Assembly (NCBI RefSeq): GCF_024979255.1
Contig: NZ_JANLCN010000005.1
Span: 1 to 64,000 of the forward strand
Length of the DNA stretch: 64,000 bases
Source of the DNA: Herbiconiux moechotypicola
GTDB lineage: Bacteria > Actinomycetota > Actinomycetes > Actinomycetales > Microbacteriaceae
Direction: 5' to 3'
The position numbers were made by a program, and so were the translations under genes. Positions within the stretch are counted from its first letter, which is position 1; every line of letters begins with the position of its first letter. The notes beneath the pieces are model-generated. The model did not search any database. It saw nothing but the letters and a program-made list of their open reading frames with translations, and had not been told where the DNA came from. Positions 31,259 to 40,135 of this stretch are shown here, one piece after another.

Positions 31259-33667
31259 GCGCTCGCGCACTCCGAGTTTGCGATAGGCGCGGAGGAGATG
31301 GGTCTCGACCGTGCGCACCGAGATCACCAGCCGTTCGCCGATCTCCCGGTTGCTGAGACCCTCCACGGCCAGCGACGCGATCTCGCGCTCCCGCTCCGAC
31401 AGACCGCTCGCCCGGGGCGAGGTCGCCGACGCAGGCGCGATCACACCGCACTGCTGCGCCTGTCGCTCGCTCGACCGGCGAGCCGCGGCGGCCTCGCGAT
31501 CCTGCCCGCAGGACTCGTGGAGCACACCGGCGTGCGCGAACGACTCTGCGGACAGGAGCGGGAAGCCGACCGCGGCTTCCAGCGCGCCGATCGCCGAGAA
31601 CTCCGAGGCGAGCGAGCGGCGGTCGTCGCCGTACTCTCCCCCGGGGCCCTCGTGCTCACCCGGTCGCGCCCCGAGCCGCTCCAGCGCGGCCAGCGCCCGC
31701 ACGTGCCTCGCGAGCGAGGTACGGGTGAGATCCGCCACGTCGCGGGTCAAGCGCTCGACCCGCGCACAGACCGAACCCGCCAGTCCCAGGCGGGCGGCAT
31801 CGACCAGGGCGAAGAGGGTGAAGAGGGCGAGCCCCTGTGACTCGTGCGCTGCCGCGGCGCTCACGGCTGCCGCAGCGGCTTCGCTCTGGCGGCCCTCCGC
31901 CGCCAGAACCCGGCCCTTGCTCGCCAGTGCCTGGCCGTGGACGAAGAGCTCGCCGTCGGCGACGTCGAGCACCGGCCGGAGAATCTCCCAGGCCGCGTGA
32001 GAATCGCCGGTCGCGGCCAGTGCCGCGGCGAGGTCGGTTCTCGCCCGATGCACGATGCCGTCCATCCCGAGCGAACTCGCGAGCAGTTCGGCCTCCCTGA
32101 GTGGACCGAGCGCCTCGGCCGACCTGCCGGCGAACTGGAGGGCGAACCCCAGCAGCATCGAAGCCATCGCCTGATGACTGCCGATGCCGCGGGAGCGCGC
32201 CTCGTCACGGAGGCCGCGCAACTCCGCGAGCAGCGACTCCGACACTCCGTCGAAGAGATCCAGCTGGGCACGCCCCCAGCGCACCCGGAAGCGGTCGGCC
32301 CCTGACGGCGCGAGCGCCGCCTCGGCTTCGGCGAGTCGCGTGCGCGCCAGCTCGGGGTCACCGACCAGTACGGCGCGAGACGCCTCCTGTGCGAGGCGGT
32401 CGGACTCCACCATCCAGCCGGTCGACTCGGTCGACGCCGCCACCGTGGTCTCGGCAGGGTTACCGATTCTCAGCCGGTTGATGGTCATCGAGGCGACCAG
32501 ATCGCGCGCCAGGGTCGCCTGGTGCCGTGGCAGGCTCCAGTTCGACGTGGATTCCGCATGAGCCTCCGAGAATCGCGCCCGCGCGGCCGACAGGGTGAGC
32601 TGAGAGCTGAGGCCGCCCCCCGCCTCGACCGCGATCTCGGCCAGGTGGACGGCCAGTTCGGCCTGTCCGGCATGCAGCGTGAGAATGGCCGCGCGGGTCG
32701 CGGCATCGGCGGGAAGGGGCCGGCCGAGTGCCACGGATTCGCGCACGAGCGCCACCACCTCGCCTTCGCCCAGCTGGTCGGCTGGGCGCGCGGTCAGGGA
32801 GTCCAGCAGGCCGGCGCTCAGGCGCCGCCGCCGCAGCCGCCCCATGGTGTGCGGCAGCAGCAGCTCCACCACCGGGTCGTGGAGGCGCAGCCGGAAACCC
32901 GACGGAGGCGAGTCGAGCACATCCACCACGCCGGAGTCCTCGAGTCGTTCGAAGGCCCGGTCGGCCTGGCCGGTGACATCGGCCAGCAAGGCCTCCGCGG
33001 CGAGCAGATCGAGGTCCGGCACGAGGCCGATGAGGTGGGCGGCCACGGCGGCCGGGTCGTCGTCGTCGACAGGGATGCGGTGGCGCTCTTCCAGCAGCGG
33101 CCGCAACTCGTCCAGATCGTAGCCACGGGGCCCCTCCACGACGACCCCGCCGTCTCGACGGATGCTCCCCTGTCGCAGGCCGATGTCGAGTGCGCTGAGG
33201 AGGAGGGTGAGGTCTCCTCCTGGGCGTTGGGGAACGAAGTCGGCGGCGACGCCGGCGCCCAGTGTGCAGCCGAGCTCACCTTCGACGATCCTCAGTGTCT
33301 GGGCAGGCGAGAACGGGGTGGGTTCGACGCGGGTGACACGGCCCGACCGCAGCAGCTCATGAACGGGTGGGGCGAGGCGGGCACCCTGGGTGGCGGTCAT
33401 GAGAGGAACGAGACGGCCCCTCCCGACGGCCTCGGCGAGGCGCTCCGCCGCATCGCCGTCGAGCCGCTCGATCGTGTCGCCGACCCAGAGTCGCGGGCGG
33501 AGCGCGGCGTCGGCGGCGTCGACCGCCTCGGCGATCATCCTGGTGCGACCGGAACCCGGCTCGCCCACGACGAGCGCGCCCTCGCCGCGAGCGAGGGACT
33601 CGAGGATCGTCTCGACCTCGGCAGGCCGGAGGGATTCCGCGGGTCGTCGGTTCGTCGTCGGTCTCAC
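31232..33667 (-). CDS. Large LuxR family regulator with degenerate ATPase domain
   Basis: An 811-residue regulator. Residues 35-42 read GEPGSGRT, a Walker A motif with the usual Lys changed to Arg, followed by a short STAND-like ATPase region. The middle 400 residues are Ala/Leu-rich helices like the TPR-type repeats of MalT/LAL regulators. The C-terminus (about 745-811) is a LuxR HTH (GLSEREREIASLAVEGLSNR, then VISVRTVETHLLRAYRKLGV). Normal P-loop activity is doubtful. GTG start at 33667; the open frame continues far upstream but there it is antisense to the GCS2/ATP-grasp gene. TACCAT at about 33700 may be its -10. The regulated genes are unknown; the adjacent MFS transporter is a candidate. 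Confidence 0.85.
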   Translation of the reverse strand: MRPTTNRRPAESLRPAEVETILESLARGEGALVVGEPGSGRTRMIAEAVDAADAALRPRLWVGDTIERLDGDAAERLAEAVGRGRLVPLMTATQGARLAPPVHELLRSGRVTRVEPTPFSPAQTLRIVEGELGCTLGAGVAADFVPQRPGGDLTLLLSALDIGLRQGSIRRDGGVVVEGPRGYDLDELRPLLEERHRIPVDDDDPAAVAAHLIGLVPDLDLLAAEALLADVTGQADRAFERLEDSGVVDVLDSPPSGFRLRLHDPVVELLLPHTMGRLRRRRLSAGLLDSLTARPADQLGEGEVVALVRESVALGRPLPADAATRAAILTLHAGQAELAVHLAEIAVEAGGGLSSQLTLSAARARFSEAHAESTSNWSLPRHQATLARDLVASMTINRLRIGNPAETTVAASTESTGWMVESDRLAQEASRAVLVGDPELARTRLAEAEAALAPSGADRFRVRWGRAQLDLFDGVSESLLAELRGLRDEARSRGIGSHQAMASMLLGFALQFAGRSAEALGPLREAELLASSLGMDGIVHRARTDLAAALAATGDSHAAWEILRPVLDVADGELFVHGQALASKGRVLAAEGRQSEAAAAAVSAAAAHESQGLALFTLFALVDAARLGLAGSVCARVERLTRDVADLTRTSLARHVRALAALERLGARPGEHEGPGGEYGDDRRSLASEFSAIGALEAAVGFPLLSAESFAHAGVLHESCGQDREAAAARRSSERQAQQCGVIAPASATSPRASGLSEREREIASLAVEGLSNREIGERLVISVRTVETHLLRAYRKLGVRERSELAAALS

Positions 33668-33768
33668 CTCGCTGTCGTCACTCGACCTGGTTCCGAATGG
33701 TACGCAACATCGAGCGCGGGCACGAGCCGCGGGCGCGAGCCGCAGGCGCGGGACGCCGGCGAGCCGAG

Positions 33769-36414
33769 CTAGCGGAGGATCCAGGTGTCCTTCGCGCCGC
33801 CGCCGCGCGAGGAGTTGACGACCATGCTGCCGGCGGGGGCGACCCGGGTGAGGGCGAGCGGTGCGACGGTGAACTCGACGGCGGTGGGGTCGGCGGATGC
33901 GCCGGTCGCGTAGACGAACACGCGCAGGTCGACGTGGCGCGGCTCGAGCACGGGGCCGGTGATCACCGGAGACGGCGAGGTGTGGGGGCCGGCCGCAGCC
34001 GAATCCGTGGGGGCGGTCGCGGTGGGCACCGACGCCGCCTCCGGTATCACGAACGTGGGGTGCGACGACAGCGCCACCACCTCCTGCGCCACCCAGCGGC
34101 CCGGATCGGCGGAGATTTCGGCGCGCCGGGCGGCGATCGTCTGCGCATCCGCCGCCGGCCCCACGAGAACACCCGAGCCGCCGTGCCCGTCGACGGGCTT
34201 GGTGACCAGCTCGCCCACCCGCTCGAGCACGCCGCGGCGTTCGAGCTCGTCGGCGGTGCGGTAGGTGGGCACCTGCTCGAGCAGGGGGCGCTCGCCGAGG
34301 TAGTAGGCGATGAGGCTCGGCACCTCGCCGTAGAGCGCCTTGTCGTCGGCGACACCGTTTCCGGGCGCTCCGGCGACGAACACGCCACCCGCCGCCGCGA
34401 CGTCGAGCACGGCCGCCCCGATGCGCTCCCCGGCCGTGGACACGGCGTCGGGCAGCTCGTCGTCGAGACGCAGGTAGAGCGCGTGCAGCCGGGCTCCGTC
34501 GCCGCGATCGCGCACGAGGCCGTCCTCCACCACGAGGTCGTCGAGGGTGAGCAACCGCAGCCCTGCCGCCTCGGCGAGCGTGCGGTGCTCGAACCACGCG
34601 TTCGCCGCGGGGCCCGACGACACCAGCGCGAGCCGTGGCCCGTCGTCGTCACCCGCGCCCTCCGCGATCGTCGCCGCGCCCGCCTCGAGAGTCGCGCGCA
34701 GCATCCCGAACACCCCCTCGGGCGAGGCCAGTCCCTCGGGCCGCGGAACCCCGGCTGCCACCTCGTCGAGCAGCCGTCTGATCGCGACGGCGTAGGCGGC
34801 ACCGCTGGGGTTCCGCAGGTTGTCCTCGAGCACGCGCCAGCTCCCGAGCTCGTCGCGCACCAGGTCGAAGCCGATCACGGCCGCCCGGGTGGCGCCGCCC
34901 GGCAGCCGCCCGGCCGCGGTGAGGTACCCGGGAGAGCTCTCCACGAGAGTGCGCGGGAGCACCCCGTCGGCCAGGATGCGCTGCTCGCCGTAGACGTCGC
35001 GCAAGAAGGCCTCCAGCGCCCGGGCACGCTGCCGCACGCCCTCGGCGATGCCGTTCCACTCGTGCGCCGTGATGATGCGCGGCACCAGATCGACCTCGAA
35101 CGGCCTGGTCTCGCCGTCGACGCCGAAGTCGAGCCCGTGGTCGGCGGTCCACTCGCGCACCGCCCGCAGGCTGCTCTCGACCGTCTCGGGCTCGAGCGAC
35201 TCGAGGTGATGCACGATCTCCTCGTACACGGCGCGCGGTCGCGACCCGGCGCCCACCGCTTCGTCGCCCGCGCGGGTGCGGTACGAGCGCAGCGCGGCGA
35301 CGGTGGGTTCGAGCCCCGAGGCGGGCCCGTGCGTCTCGTCGACCACGAGCCGCACCACGTCGTCGAGCGAGCCGCGCTCGGCGAAGGCGGCCCGTTGCCG
35401 GTCGGCCGAGTTGCCCCGCGTGAGCAGCGCCTCGGCCAGGTGCAGCACCTCCTCGTGGTCGCCCAGTTCTTCGAGCTGCGGCCGCAGTCTGCGGATGAGG
35501 TGGCGCACGGCGTGCCCGGCGGCGGTGGGGCGGGGATGCGCGGTGTCGTCGAGCAGGTCGCCCGAGAGTCCGCTGCGGGCGGCCTGCCACATGGCGGCAC
35601 GGTGCAGCGGTGCGGCAGCGGGCACGAACGGCCGGCCGGCGGCGATGTCGAGCTCGGCGGCACGGACGCTCGCCCGGAACAGCCCCGCGATGAGCACCGC
35701 GTCGTCGACCACCGGGCAGGCGTCGCACACGCGCAGCTCGAGGGTCGGCGCGTGCGACGACGGCCGCACCTCGAAGTACGCCATCTTCGAGTCGGAGATG
35801 ACCCCGGTGGCGATGAGGTCGGCGAGCAGCTCGTCGTACTCGGCGGCGGACCCGAGCGGCCCGGTCGCCCCCGCGCTCGGCCAGCGCTGCCAGACGAGGG
35901 TGCGGATGCTCGAGTACCCGGTGTCCTGCCCGTTCCAGTAGGGCGAGCTGGCCGAGATCGCCAGCAGCACGGGCAGGTCGCGCGCCACCCGCTGCGCGAT
36001 CTCGACGGCGAGGTCGCGGTCGGAGACCCCCACGTGGATCTGCGTGCCGCAGATGAGCTGCTCGTCGACGAGCAGCCGGTAGCGCTGCTGCATGCGGCCG
36101 TAGCGACCGGATGCGGTGAGCTCGAAGTCGGCGAACTCGCTCCGCGGCGCGGTGCCGACGCAGGCGATGCCGACGCCGTCGGGCGCGGCCGCCTCGATCA
36201 CGCCGCGCCGCAGCCGCAGGATCTCCTGACGCAGTCCGTCGAGACTCGTCACGACTTCGGTGTTGGTCTCGACGGTGGTGCGCTGGATCTCCGCGGAGTA
36301 GTTCTCGGCGGGCAGCCGGGAGAGGATCTGCGGTGCCCGTGCCGAGAGCCGCCCGCTCTCGAGATCGATGAGGTGGAGCTCTTCTTCCGCACCCAGCGTC
36401 AACTCCGCAGCCAT
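33769..36414 (-). CDS. GCS2-type glutamate-cysteine ligase fused to circularly permuted ATP-grasp
   Basis: An 881-residue two-domain enzyme. Residues about 5-370 are a YbdK/GCS2 carboxylate-amine ligase (LTLGAEEELHLIDLESGRL, CGTQIHVGVSDRD, MAYFEVRPSSHAPTLELRVCD). Residues about 400-881 are a circularly permuted ATP-grasp protein (WNGIAEGVRQRARALEAFL, VLEDNLRNPSGAAYA, LVTKPVDGHGGSGVLVGP, NSSRGGGAKDTWIL). Both halves use ATP to activate a carboxylate, so the fusion may form two amide bonds in succession on one product. The product is not known. Actinobacteria make mycothiol rather than glutathione, so glutathione synthesis is not the default reading. TAGGGT six bases before the ATG suggests a leaderless mRNA. 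Confidence 0.9.
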   Translation of the reverse strand: MAAELTLGAEEELHLIDLESGRLSARAPQILSRLPAENYSAEIQRTTVETNTEVVTSLDGLRQEILRLRRGVIEAAAPDGVGIACVGTAPRSEFADFELTASGRYGRMQQRYRLLVDEQLICGTQIHVGVSDRDLAVEIAQRVARDLPVLLAISASSPYWNGQDTGYSSIRTLVWQRWPSAGATGPLGSAAEYDELLADLIATGVISDSKMAYFEVRPSSHAPTLELRVCDACPVVDDAVLIAGLFRASVRAAELDIAAGRPFVPAAAPLHRAAMWQAARSGLSGDLLDDTAHPRPTAAGHAVRHLIRRLRPQLEELGDHEEVLHLAEALLTRGNSADRQRAAFAERGSLDDVVRLVVDETHGPASGLEPTVAALRSYRTRAGDEAVGAGSRPRAVYEEIVHHLESLEPETVESSLRAVREWTADHGLDFGVDGETRPFEVDLVPRIITAHEWNGIAEGVRQRARALEAFLRDVYGEQRILADGVLPRTLVESSPGYLTAAGRLPGGATRAAVIGFDLVRDELGSWRVLEDNLRNPSGAAYAVAIRRLLDEVAAGVPRPEGLASPEGVFGMLRATLEAGAATIAEGAGDDDGPRLALVSSGPAANAWFEHRTLAEAAGLRLLTLDDLVVEDGLVRDRGDGARLHALYLRLDDELPDAVSTAGERIGAAVLDVAAAGGVFVAGAPGNGVADDKALYGEVPSLIAYYLGERPLLEQVPTYRTADELERRGVLERVGELVTKPVDGHGGSGVLVGPAADAQTIAARRAEISADPGRWVAQEVVALSSHPTFVIPEAASVPTATAPTDSAAAGPHTSPSPVITGPVLEPRHVDLRVFVYATGASADPTAVEFTVAPLALTRVAPAGSMVVNSSRGGGAKDTWILR

Positions 36415-36420
36415 GCGCTC

Positions 36421-36426
36421 ACCCTA
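36421..36426 (-). promoter_or_regulatory. -10 element of a leaderless transcript (GCS2/ATP-grasp)
   Basis: TAGGGT on the minus strand, six bases before the ATG at 36414. The divergent PHP gene carries the same hexamer at the same distance. Confidence 0.5.
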
Positions 36427-36495
36427 GGGGGAGACGGTGACCAGCGGTTCGGACTCACGTTCGATTGACATCTGACGCGGAGAGGCTCCTGTGGT

Positions 36496-36501
36496 TAGGG
36501 T
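36496..36501 (+). promoter_or_regulatory. -10 element of a leaderless transcript (PHP gene)
   Basis: TAGGGT followed by six bases and the ATG at 36508. Confidence 0.5.
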
Positions 36502-36507
36502 CGAGGC

Positions 36508-37530
36508 ATGGATCCGCTCGCCGCCGTCGAGGAGACCGCCTTCCTGCTCGAGCGCGAGCTCGCGCCGGGGTTCAAGGTGAAGGCGTTCCGGCGTGCTGCC
36601 GCCGTGCTCGCGGAGTGGACGCCCGAGGAGATCGCGGCCCGCGCATCCGACGGCCGTCTCAAGGCCACCAAGGGGGTGGGCGACCGCACCGTCGAGATCG
36701 TCACGCAGGCGCTCGAGGGGCGGGTGCCCGACTACCTCGTGGGGCTCCGCGAGCGGTCGGGCTTCGAGCTGGATGCCGATGCCGCCGCGCTGATGGAGGC
36801 GATCCGGGGCGATCTGCACAGCCACAGCGACTGGTCGGACGGCACCACGGGCATCCCGTCGATGGCCGCCGCTGCGCGCTCGCTCGGGCGGGAGTACCTG
36901 GCGCTCACCGACCACTCACCGAACCTCACCGTGGCGAACGGACTGAGTGCCGAGCGGCTGGAAGCCGAGCTCGACGTGGTCGACGGGCTGAACGAGGGGT
37001 TCGCAGACGGGTTCCGGCTGCTCACCGGGATCGAGGTCGACATCCTCGACGACGGGTCGCTCGATCAAGACCCGACGCTGCTCGAGCAGCTCGACGTGGT
37101 GGTGGCGAGTGTGCACTCCAAGCTGCGGGCCGACAGCCGCACCATGACCGAGCGGATGCTCGCGGCGGTGTCGAATCCGCGCACCGACGTGCTCGGGCAC
37201 TGCACCGGCCGGCTCGTGCAGGGGTCGCGCGGCACCCGGCCGCCGTCGGAGTTCGACGCGCGCGCCGTGTTCGAGGCGTGCGCGGCGAACGGGGTCGCGG
37301 TGGAGATCAACTCCCGCCCCGAGCGGCAGGACCCGCCCGACGAGCTGCTCGCGCTCGCCCTCGAGCTCGGCTGTCTGTTCTCCATCGACTCCGACGCGCA
37401 CGCGCCCGGGCACCTCTCGCTGCTCGACCGCGGTGCCGCTCGCGCCGCCGCCCTCGGCGTGCCCGGCGACCGCATCGTCACCACCTGGCCCCTGCCCCGC
37501 CTCCTCGCCTGGACCACCCGCCCCCGCTGA
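36508..37530 (+). CDS. PHP-domain phosphoesterase with N-terminal helix-hairpin-helix (PolX-like C-terminal half)
   Basis: A 340-residue protein. The N-terminal about 90 residues resemble the HhH segment of PolX-type polymerases (FKVKAFRRAAAVLAEW, then LKATKGVGDRTVEIVTQAL). Residues about 100-335 are a PHP metal-dependent phosphoesterase: GDLHSHSDWSDG, LALTDHSPN, GIEVDIL, VVASVHS, LGHCTGR and FSIDSDAHAPGHL supply the His/Asp/Glu metal ligands. It lacks a polymerase domain. A nuclease or phosphatase role in DNA or nucleotide metabolism is likely. Confidence 0.88.
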   Translation: MDPLAAVEETAFLLERELAPGFKVKAFRRAAAVLAEWTPEEIAARASDGRLKATKGVGDRTVEIVTQALEGRVPDYLVGLRERSGFELDADAAALMEAIRGDLHSHSDWSDGTTGIPSMAAAARSLGREYLALTDHSPNLTVANGLSAERLEAELDVVDGLNEGFADGFRLLTGIEVDILDDGSLDQDPTLLEQLDVVVASVHSKLRADSRTMTERMLAAVSNPRTDVLGHCTGRLVQGSRGTRPPSEFDARAVFEACAANGVAVEINSRPERQDPPDELLALALELGCLFSIDSDAHAPGHLSLLDRGAARAAALGVPGDRIVTTWPLPRLLAWTTRPR

Positions 37531-37642
37531 CCCCGCCCGCGCATCCCGCCTCGCCCCTCCCCGCGCATCCTTCCCACCCCACGTGGCCTCATCGAGTGGG
37601 CGCAATCGGTCGCCATCGCGCGGAGGAAGCGACTGATTCGGC

Positions 37643-38452
37643 CTACTCGATGCGGGGAAGCAGGGGGATACGGGGCGCGGTCAGCGGAGGAGGGGGGGCG
37701 AGGCGGCGGGTGCCGTCGAGGAGCTGGTCGAGCACGGGGCCGGGCTGTTCGATGCGGATGCGCGGGGCGGAGAGGGTGAGGGAGGCGACGAGCTCGCCGC
37801 GGGGTCCGCGGATGGGGAGGGCCAGGCAGCCGAAGCCGGGGGTGAAGGCGTCGACCTGCCAGGCGCGGCCCTCGAGCGCGACGCCGCGGCGGATCGACTC
37901 CAGCCGCTCGGGCGACTGACGCACGATCGGCCGCACCTCGGGAGGCAGCGGTGCGCCCTGCTCCAGCAGCTCGGCCACGAGCAGCCGGCCCATCGCCGAG
38001 GTGTCGAGCTCGGCGGTGAGGCGGCGCGAGTCGCTCAGAGGGAAGTCGGGGTCGACGTCGACCACGCGCATCCGGTCGCCCTCGTAGCGCACGAGGTGCA
38101 CGCCGCCGCGGATGCCCGCGCGCAGTTCGTCGACCACCGCCACCGCCGCCTGGGGAGGAGCGACCGGTGCCACCAGGTGCGCGAGCTCCACCACCTTGCG
38201 GCCGAGCGTGAAGCCCCGCAGGTCGGGCATGCGCACGAGGTACTCGTCTTGCACGAGCAGGTTGATGAGCCGGTAGGTGGTGGCCCGGGGCATGCCGAGG
38301 TTCTCGGAGACCTGCTGCGCCGTCACCCCGGCCCCGCAGCGCGCGACCTCCTCGAGCACGGCGAGCGCGCTGTGCACCGCCTTCGGCTGCCTGGCTCGCA
38401 GATCGGCAGGCGCCGACGGTGGGGTGGAGAGGGGCTGCGCCTCGCCCGTCAC
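37643..38452 (-). CDS. IclR family transcriptional regulator
   Basis: A 269-residue regulator. The N-terminal winged HTH (KAVHSALAVLEEVARCGAGVTAQQVSENLGMPRATTYRLINLL) is followed by the IclR effector-binding domain (about 110-245, with LDTSAMGRLLVAELL and GRAWQVDAFTPGFGCLALPI). GTG start overlapping the permease stop by four bases (GTGA), so it is the second gene of an operon with the APC permease. It is the likely regulator of that permease and of the divergent permease/amine oxidase operon. Confidence 0.92.
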   Translation of the reverse strand: MTGEAQPLSTPPSAPADLRARQPKAVHSALAVLEEVARCGAGVTAQQVSENLGMPRATTYRLINLLVQDEYLVRMPDLRGFTLGRKVVELAHLVAPVAPPQAAVAVVDELRAGIRGGVHLVRYEGDRMRVVDVDPDFPLSDSRRLTAELDTSAMGRLLVAELLEQGAPLPPEVRPIVRQSPERLESIRRGVALEGRAWQVDAFTPGFGCLALPIRGPRGELVASLTLSAPRIRIEQPGPVLDQLLDGTRRLAPPPPLTAPRIPLLPRIE

Positions 38453-39951
38453 CCCGGCGAGCCCCCGCCCAGCACGTCGCCGGCGACCGGCACGTCGTAC
38501 ACCCCGATGGTGTCGAGCAGCCACGGGTGCCGGCGCTTGCGCACCAGGTAGTACCCGCATCCGGCCGCCATCAGCAGCACGAACACGAGCGCCCCCAGCC
38601 ACCGCTCGCCCGCGAACTCCACCACGAGATACACGACCAGCCCGACCGAGAGCAGCGCGGCCGCCGCCACCGCGCGCACCGCCACACCCGTCGTGAGCTC
38701 GCCGATGCGGCGCAAGAACACCGGGGCCGCCACGCACACGAGCACGTACGCCGTGATGTATCCCGCCGCGGCCACCACGATGAGGGTCTGCATGGTCTCC
38801 CAGAGCCCCGAGCCCAGCGCGATCGACACGATGGGCACGAGTGCGACGACGGGCACGGCCACGGCGGCCGCCACCCATGGCGTGCGAAAGCGCCGGTGCG
38901 TCACCCCGAGCACCGGAGGCAGCACCCCCTCGCGCCCCATGGCGAACAGCACCCGCGCCAGCGCCGTCGTCGACGCGATCGCGCAGGCGAGGAACGAGGT
39001 GGCGATGCTCACGTCGAGCAGCAGCCCCATCCACTCCACCCCGTAGGCCGTCGCCAGGTCGTTGACCGGCGAGGCGCTCGCGGTGAGGTCGAGCCCGAGG
39101 GCGCCGAAGCCCACGATCTGGCTGTAGGTGGCGACGAGGTAGAGCGAGCCCGACACGATCACGGTCCACACGATCGCCCGCGGCACCGCGGCGAAGGGCC
39201 TCCGCGCCTCAACGCCGAGCGCCGACGAGCTCTCGAAACCCACGAAGGCGGTGAGCGCCAGCACGGCCCCCACCGCGAAGGTGGCCGGTGTCGACCCGGC
39301 CAGGCTCAGTGCGCTCCACTCGAACGAGCCGCCCGTGTTCACGAGCAGGGTCACCACGAGCACCAGGATGATCGCCACCGACACGGTCTCGATCAGCAGC
39401 GTCAGCCGGGTGGAGAGGCGGATGCCCCGCACGATCACCACCACCACGACCAGGGCCATGGCCGCGATCATCGCGACGGCCAGCCCCGTGCTCGACACCG
39501 CTCCCGGCCACACGCGGCCGAGCAGGATGGCGAGGTAGTAGCCCGCGCCCGCCAGCGCGAACATGGCGATGAAGCCGTAGCCCACGAGCATCGCGGTGCC
39601 CGCCACGAACCCGGCGCCGGTGCCGAGCCCTCGCGACACGTAGGTGTAGAGCGAGCCGGTGGCCGCGATGCGGCGGCTGAACTGGTTGACCGTGCCGGCG
39701 ATGAGCAGCGACAGAACCATCGCCACCGCGAGCGCCCACAGGGTTCCACCGCCCGCGACGACGGCGACGAGAAGCGGGATGGTCGTGGCCGCGGCCGAGG
39801 GCGCGACGGCCGAGACCGACTGGGCGAGCACGTCGACGAAGCCCACGGTGCGGCGCTCCAGACCCTCGACGGGCGAGCGCGTGCCGATGCCGGGAACGGG
39901 CGGCGGATCCGCGATGGCGCGTTCCAGTGCGGTGGCGGGCTCGGCGGTCAC
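38449..39951 (-). CDS. APC family permease
   Basis: A 500-residue twelve-helix amino acid-polyamine-organocation transporter (TVGFVDVLAQSVSAVAPSAAAT at helix 1; AFVGFESSSALGVEARRP; RVLFAMGREGVLP). An open frame continues to 40029, but the GTG at 39951 has TACCCT exactly six bases upstream, supporting a leaderless start there. It heads an operon with IclR and is divergent from a second APC permease and a copper amine oxidase. Confidence 0.88.
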   Translation of the reverse strand: MTAEPATALERAIADPPPVPGIGTRSPVEGLERRTVGFVDVLAQSVSAVAPSAAATTIPLLVAVVAGGGTLWALAVAMVLSLLIAGTVNQFSRRIAATGSLYTYVSRGLGTGAGFVAGTAMLVGYGFIAMFALAGAGYYLAILLGRVWPGAVSSTGLAVAMIAAMALVVVVVIVRGIRLSTRLTLLIETVSVAIILVLVVTLLVNTGGSFEWSALSLAGSTPATFAVGAVLALTAFVGFESSSALGVEARRPFAAVPRAIVWTVIVSGSLYLVATYSQIVGFGALGLDLTASASPVNDLATAYGVEWMGLLLDVSIATSFLACAIASTTALARVLFAMGREGVLPPVLGVTHRRFRTPWVAAAVAVPVVALVPIVSIALGSGLWETMQTLIVVAAAGYITAYVLVCVAAPVFLRRIGELTTGVAVRAVAAAALLSVGLVVYLVVEFAGERWLGALVFVLLMAAGCGYYLVRKRRHPWLLDTIGVYDVPVAGDVLGGGSPG

Positions 39952-39957
39952 GGCCTC

Positions 39958-39963
39958 AGGGTA
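39958..39963 (-). promoter_or_regulatory. -10 element of a leaderless transcript (APC permease)
   Basis: TACCCT on the minus strand, six bases before the GTG at 39951. Confidence 0.5.
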
Positions 39964-40016
39964 CGAGCCGCACGTTGCGGCGGCGAGACGGCCGTGTTTC
40001 GGGCGCGTGATCTCCA

Positions 40017-40046
40017 AATGAGACAGCACTGCGCATCCGTCTCATT
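40017..40046. promoter_or_regulatory. Inverted repeat between divergent APC permease operons
   Basis: AATGAGAC (40017-40024) and GTCTCATT (40039-40046) are perfect eight-base inverted arms separated by 14 bases. The repeat is located upstream of both divergent promoters. The IclR protein encoded in the left operon is the best candidate to bind it. The assignment rests on symmetry and location. Confidence 0.55.
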
Positions 40047-40135
40047 CGGGGTGTGCCGAAGCTTCACGGGGCGGTGACAGAACCGAAAAGAGAACCGAGC
40101 ACAGTGGTCGGCAACCCCGAGTCGAGGAGACCGCC

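Noticed and set aside
33769-36414. Calling this gene glutathione synthase (GshAB)
   Set aside because: The N-terminal domain is YbdK-like GCS2 and the second domain is the circularly permuted ATP-grasp, not the GshB type found in GshF.
33697-36468. 923-codon open frame opposite the GCS2/ATP-grasp fusion
   Set aside because: Low-complexity Arg/Gly/His/Glu composition and complete overlap with a well-supported gene.
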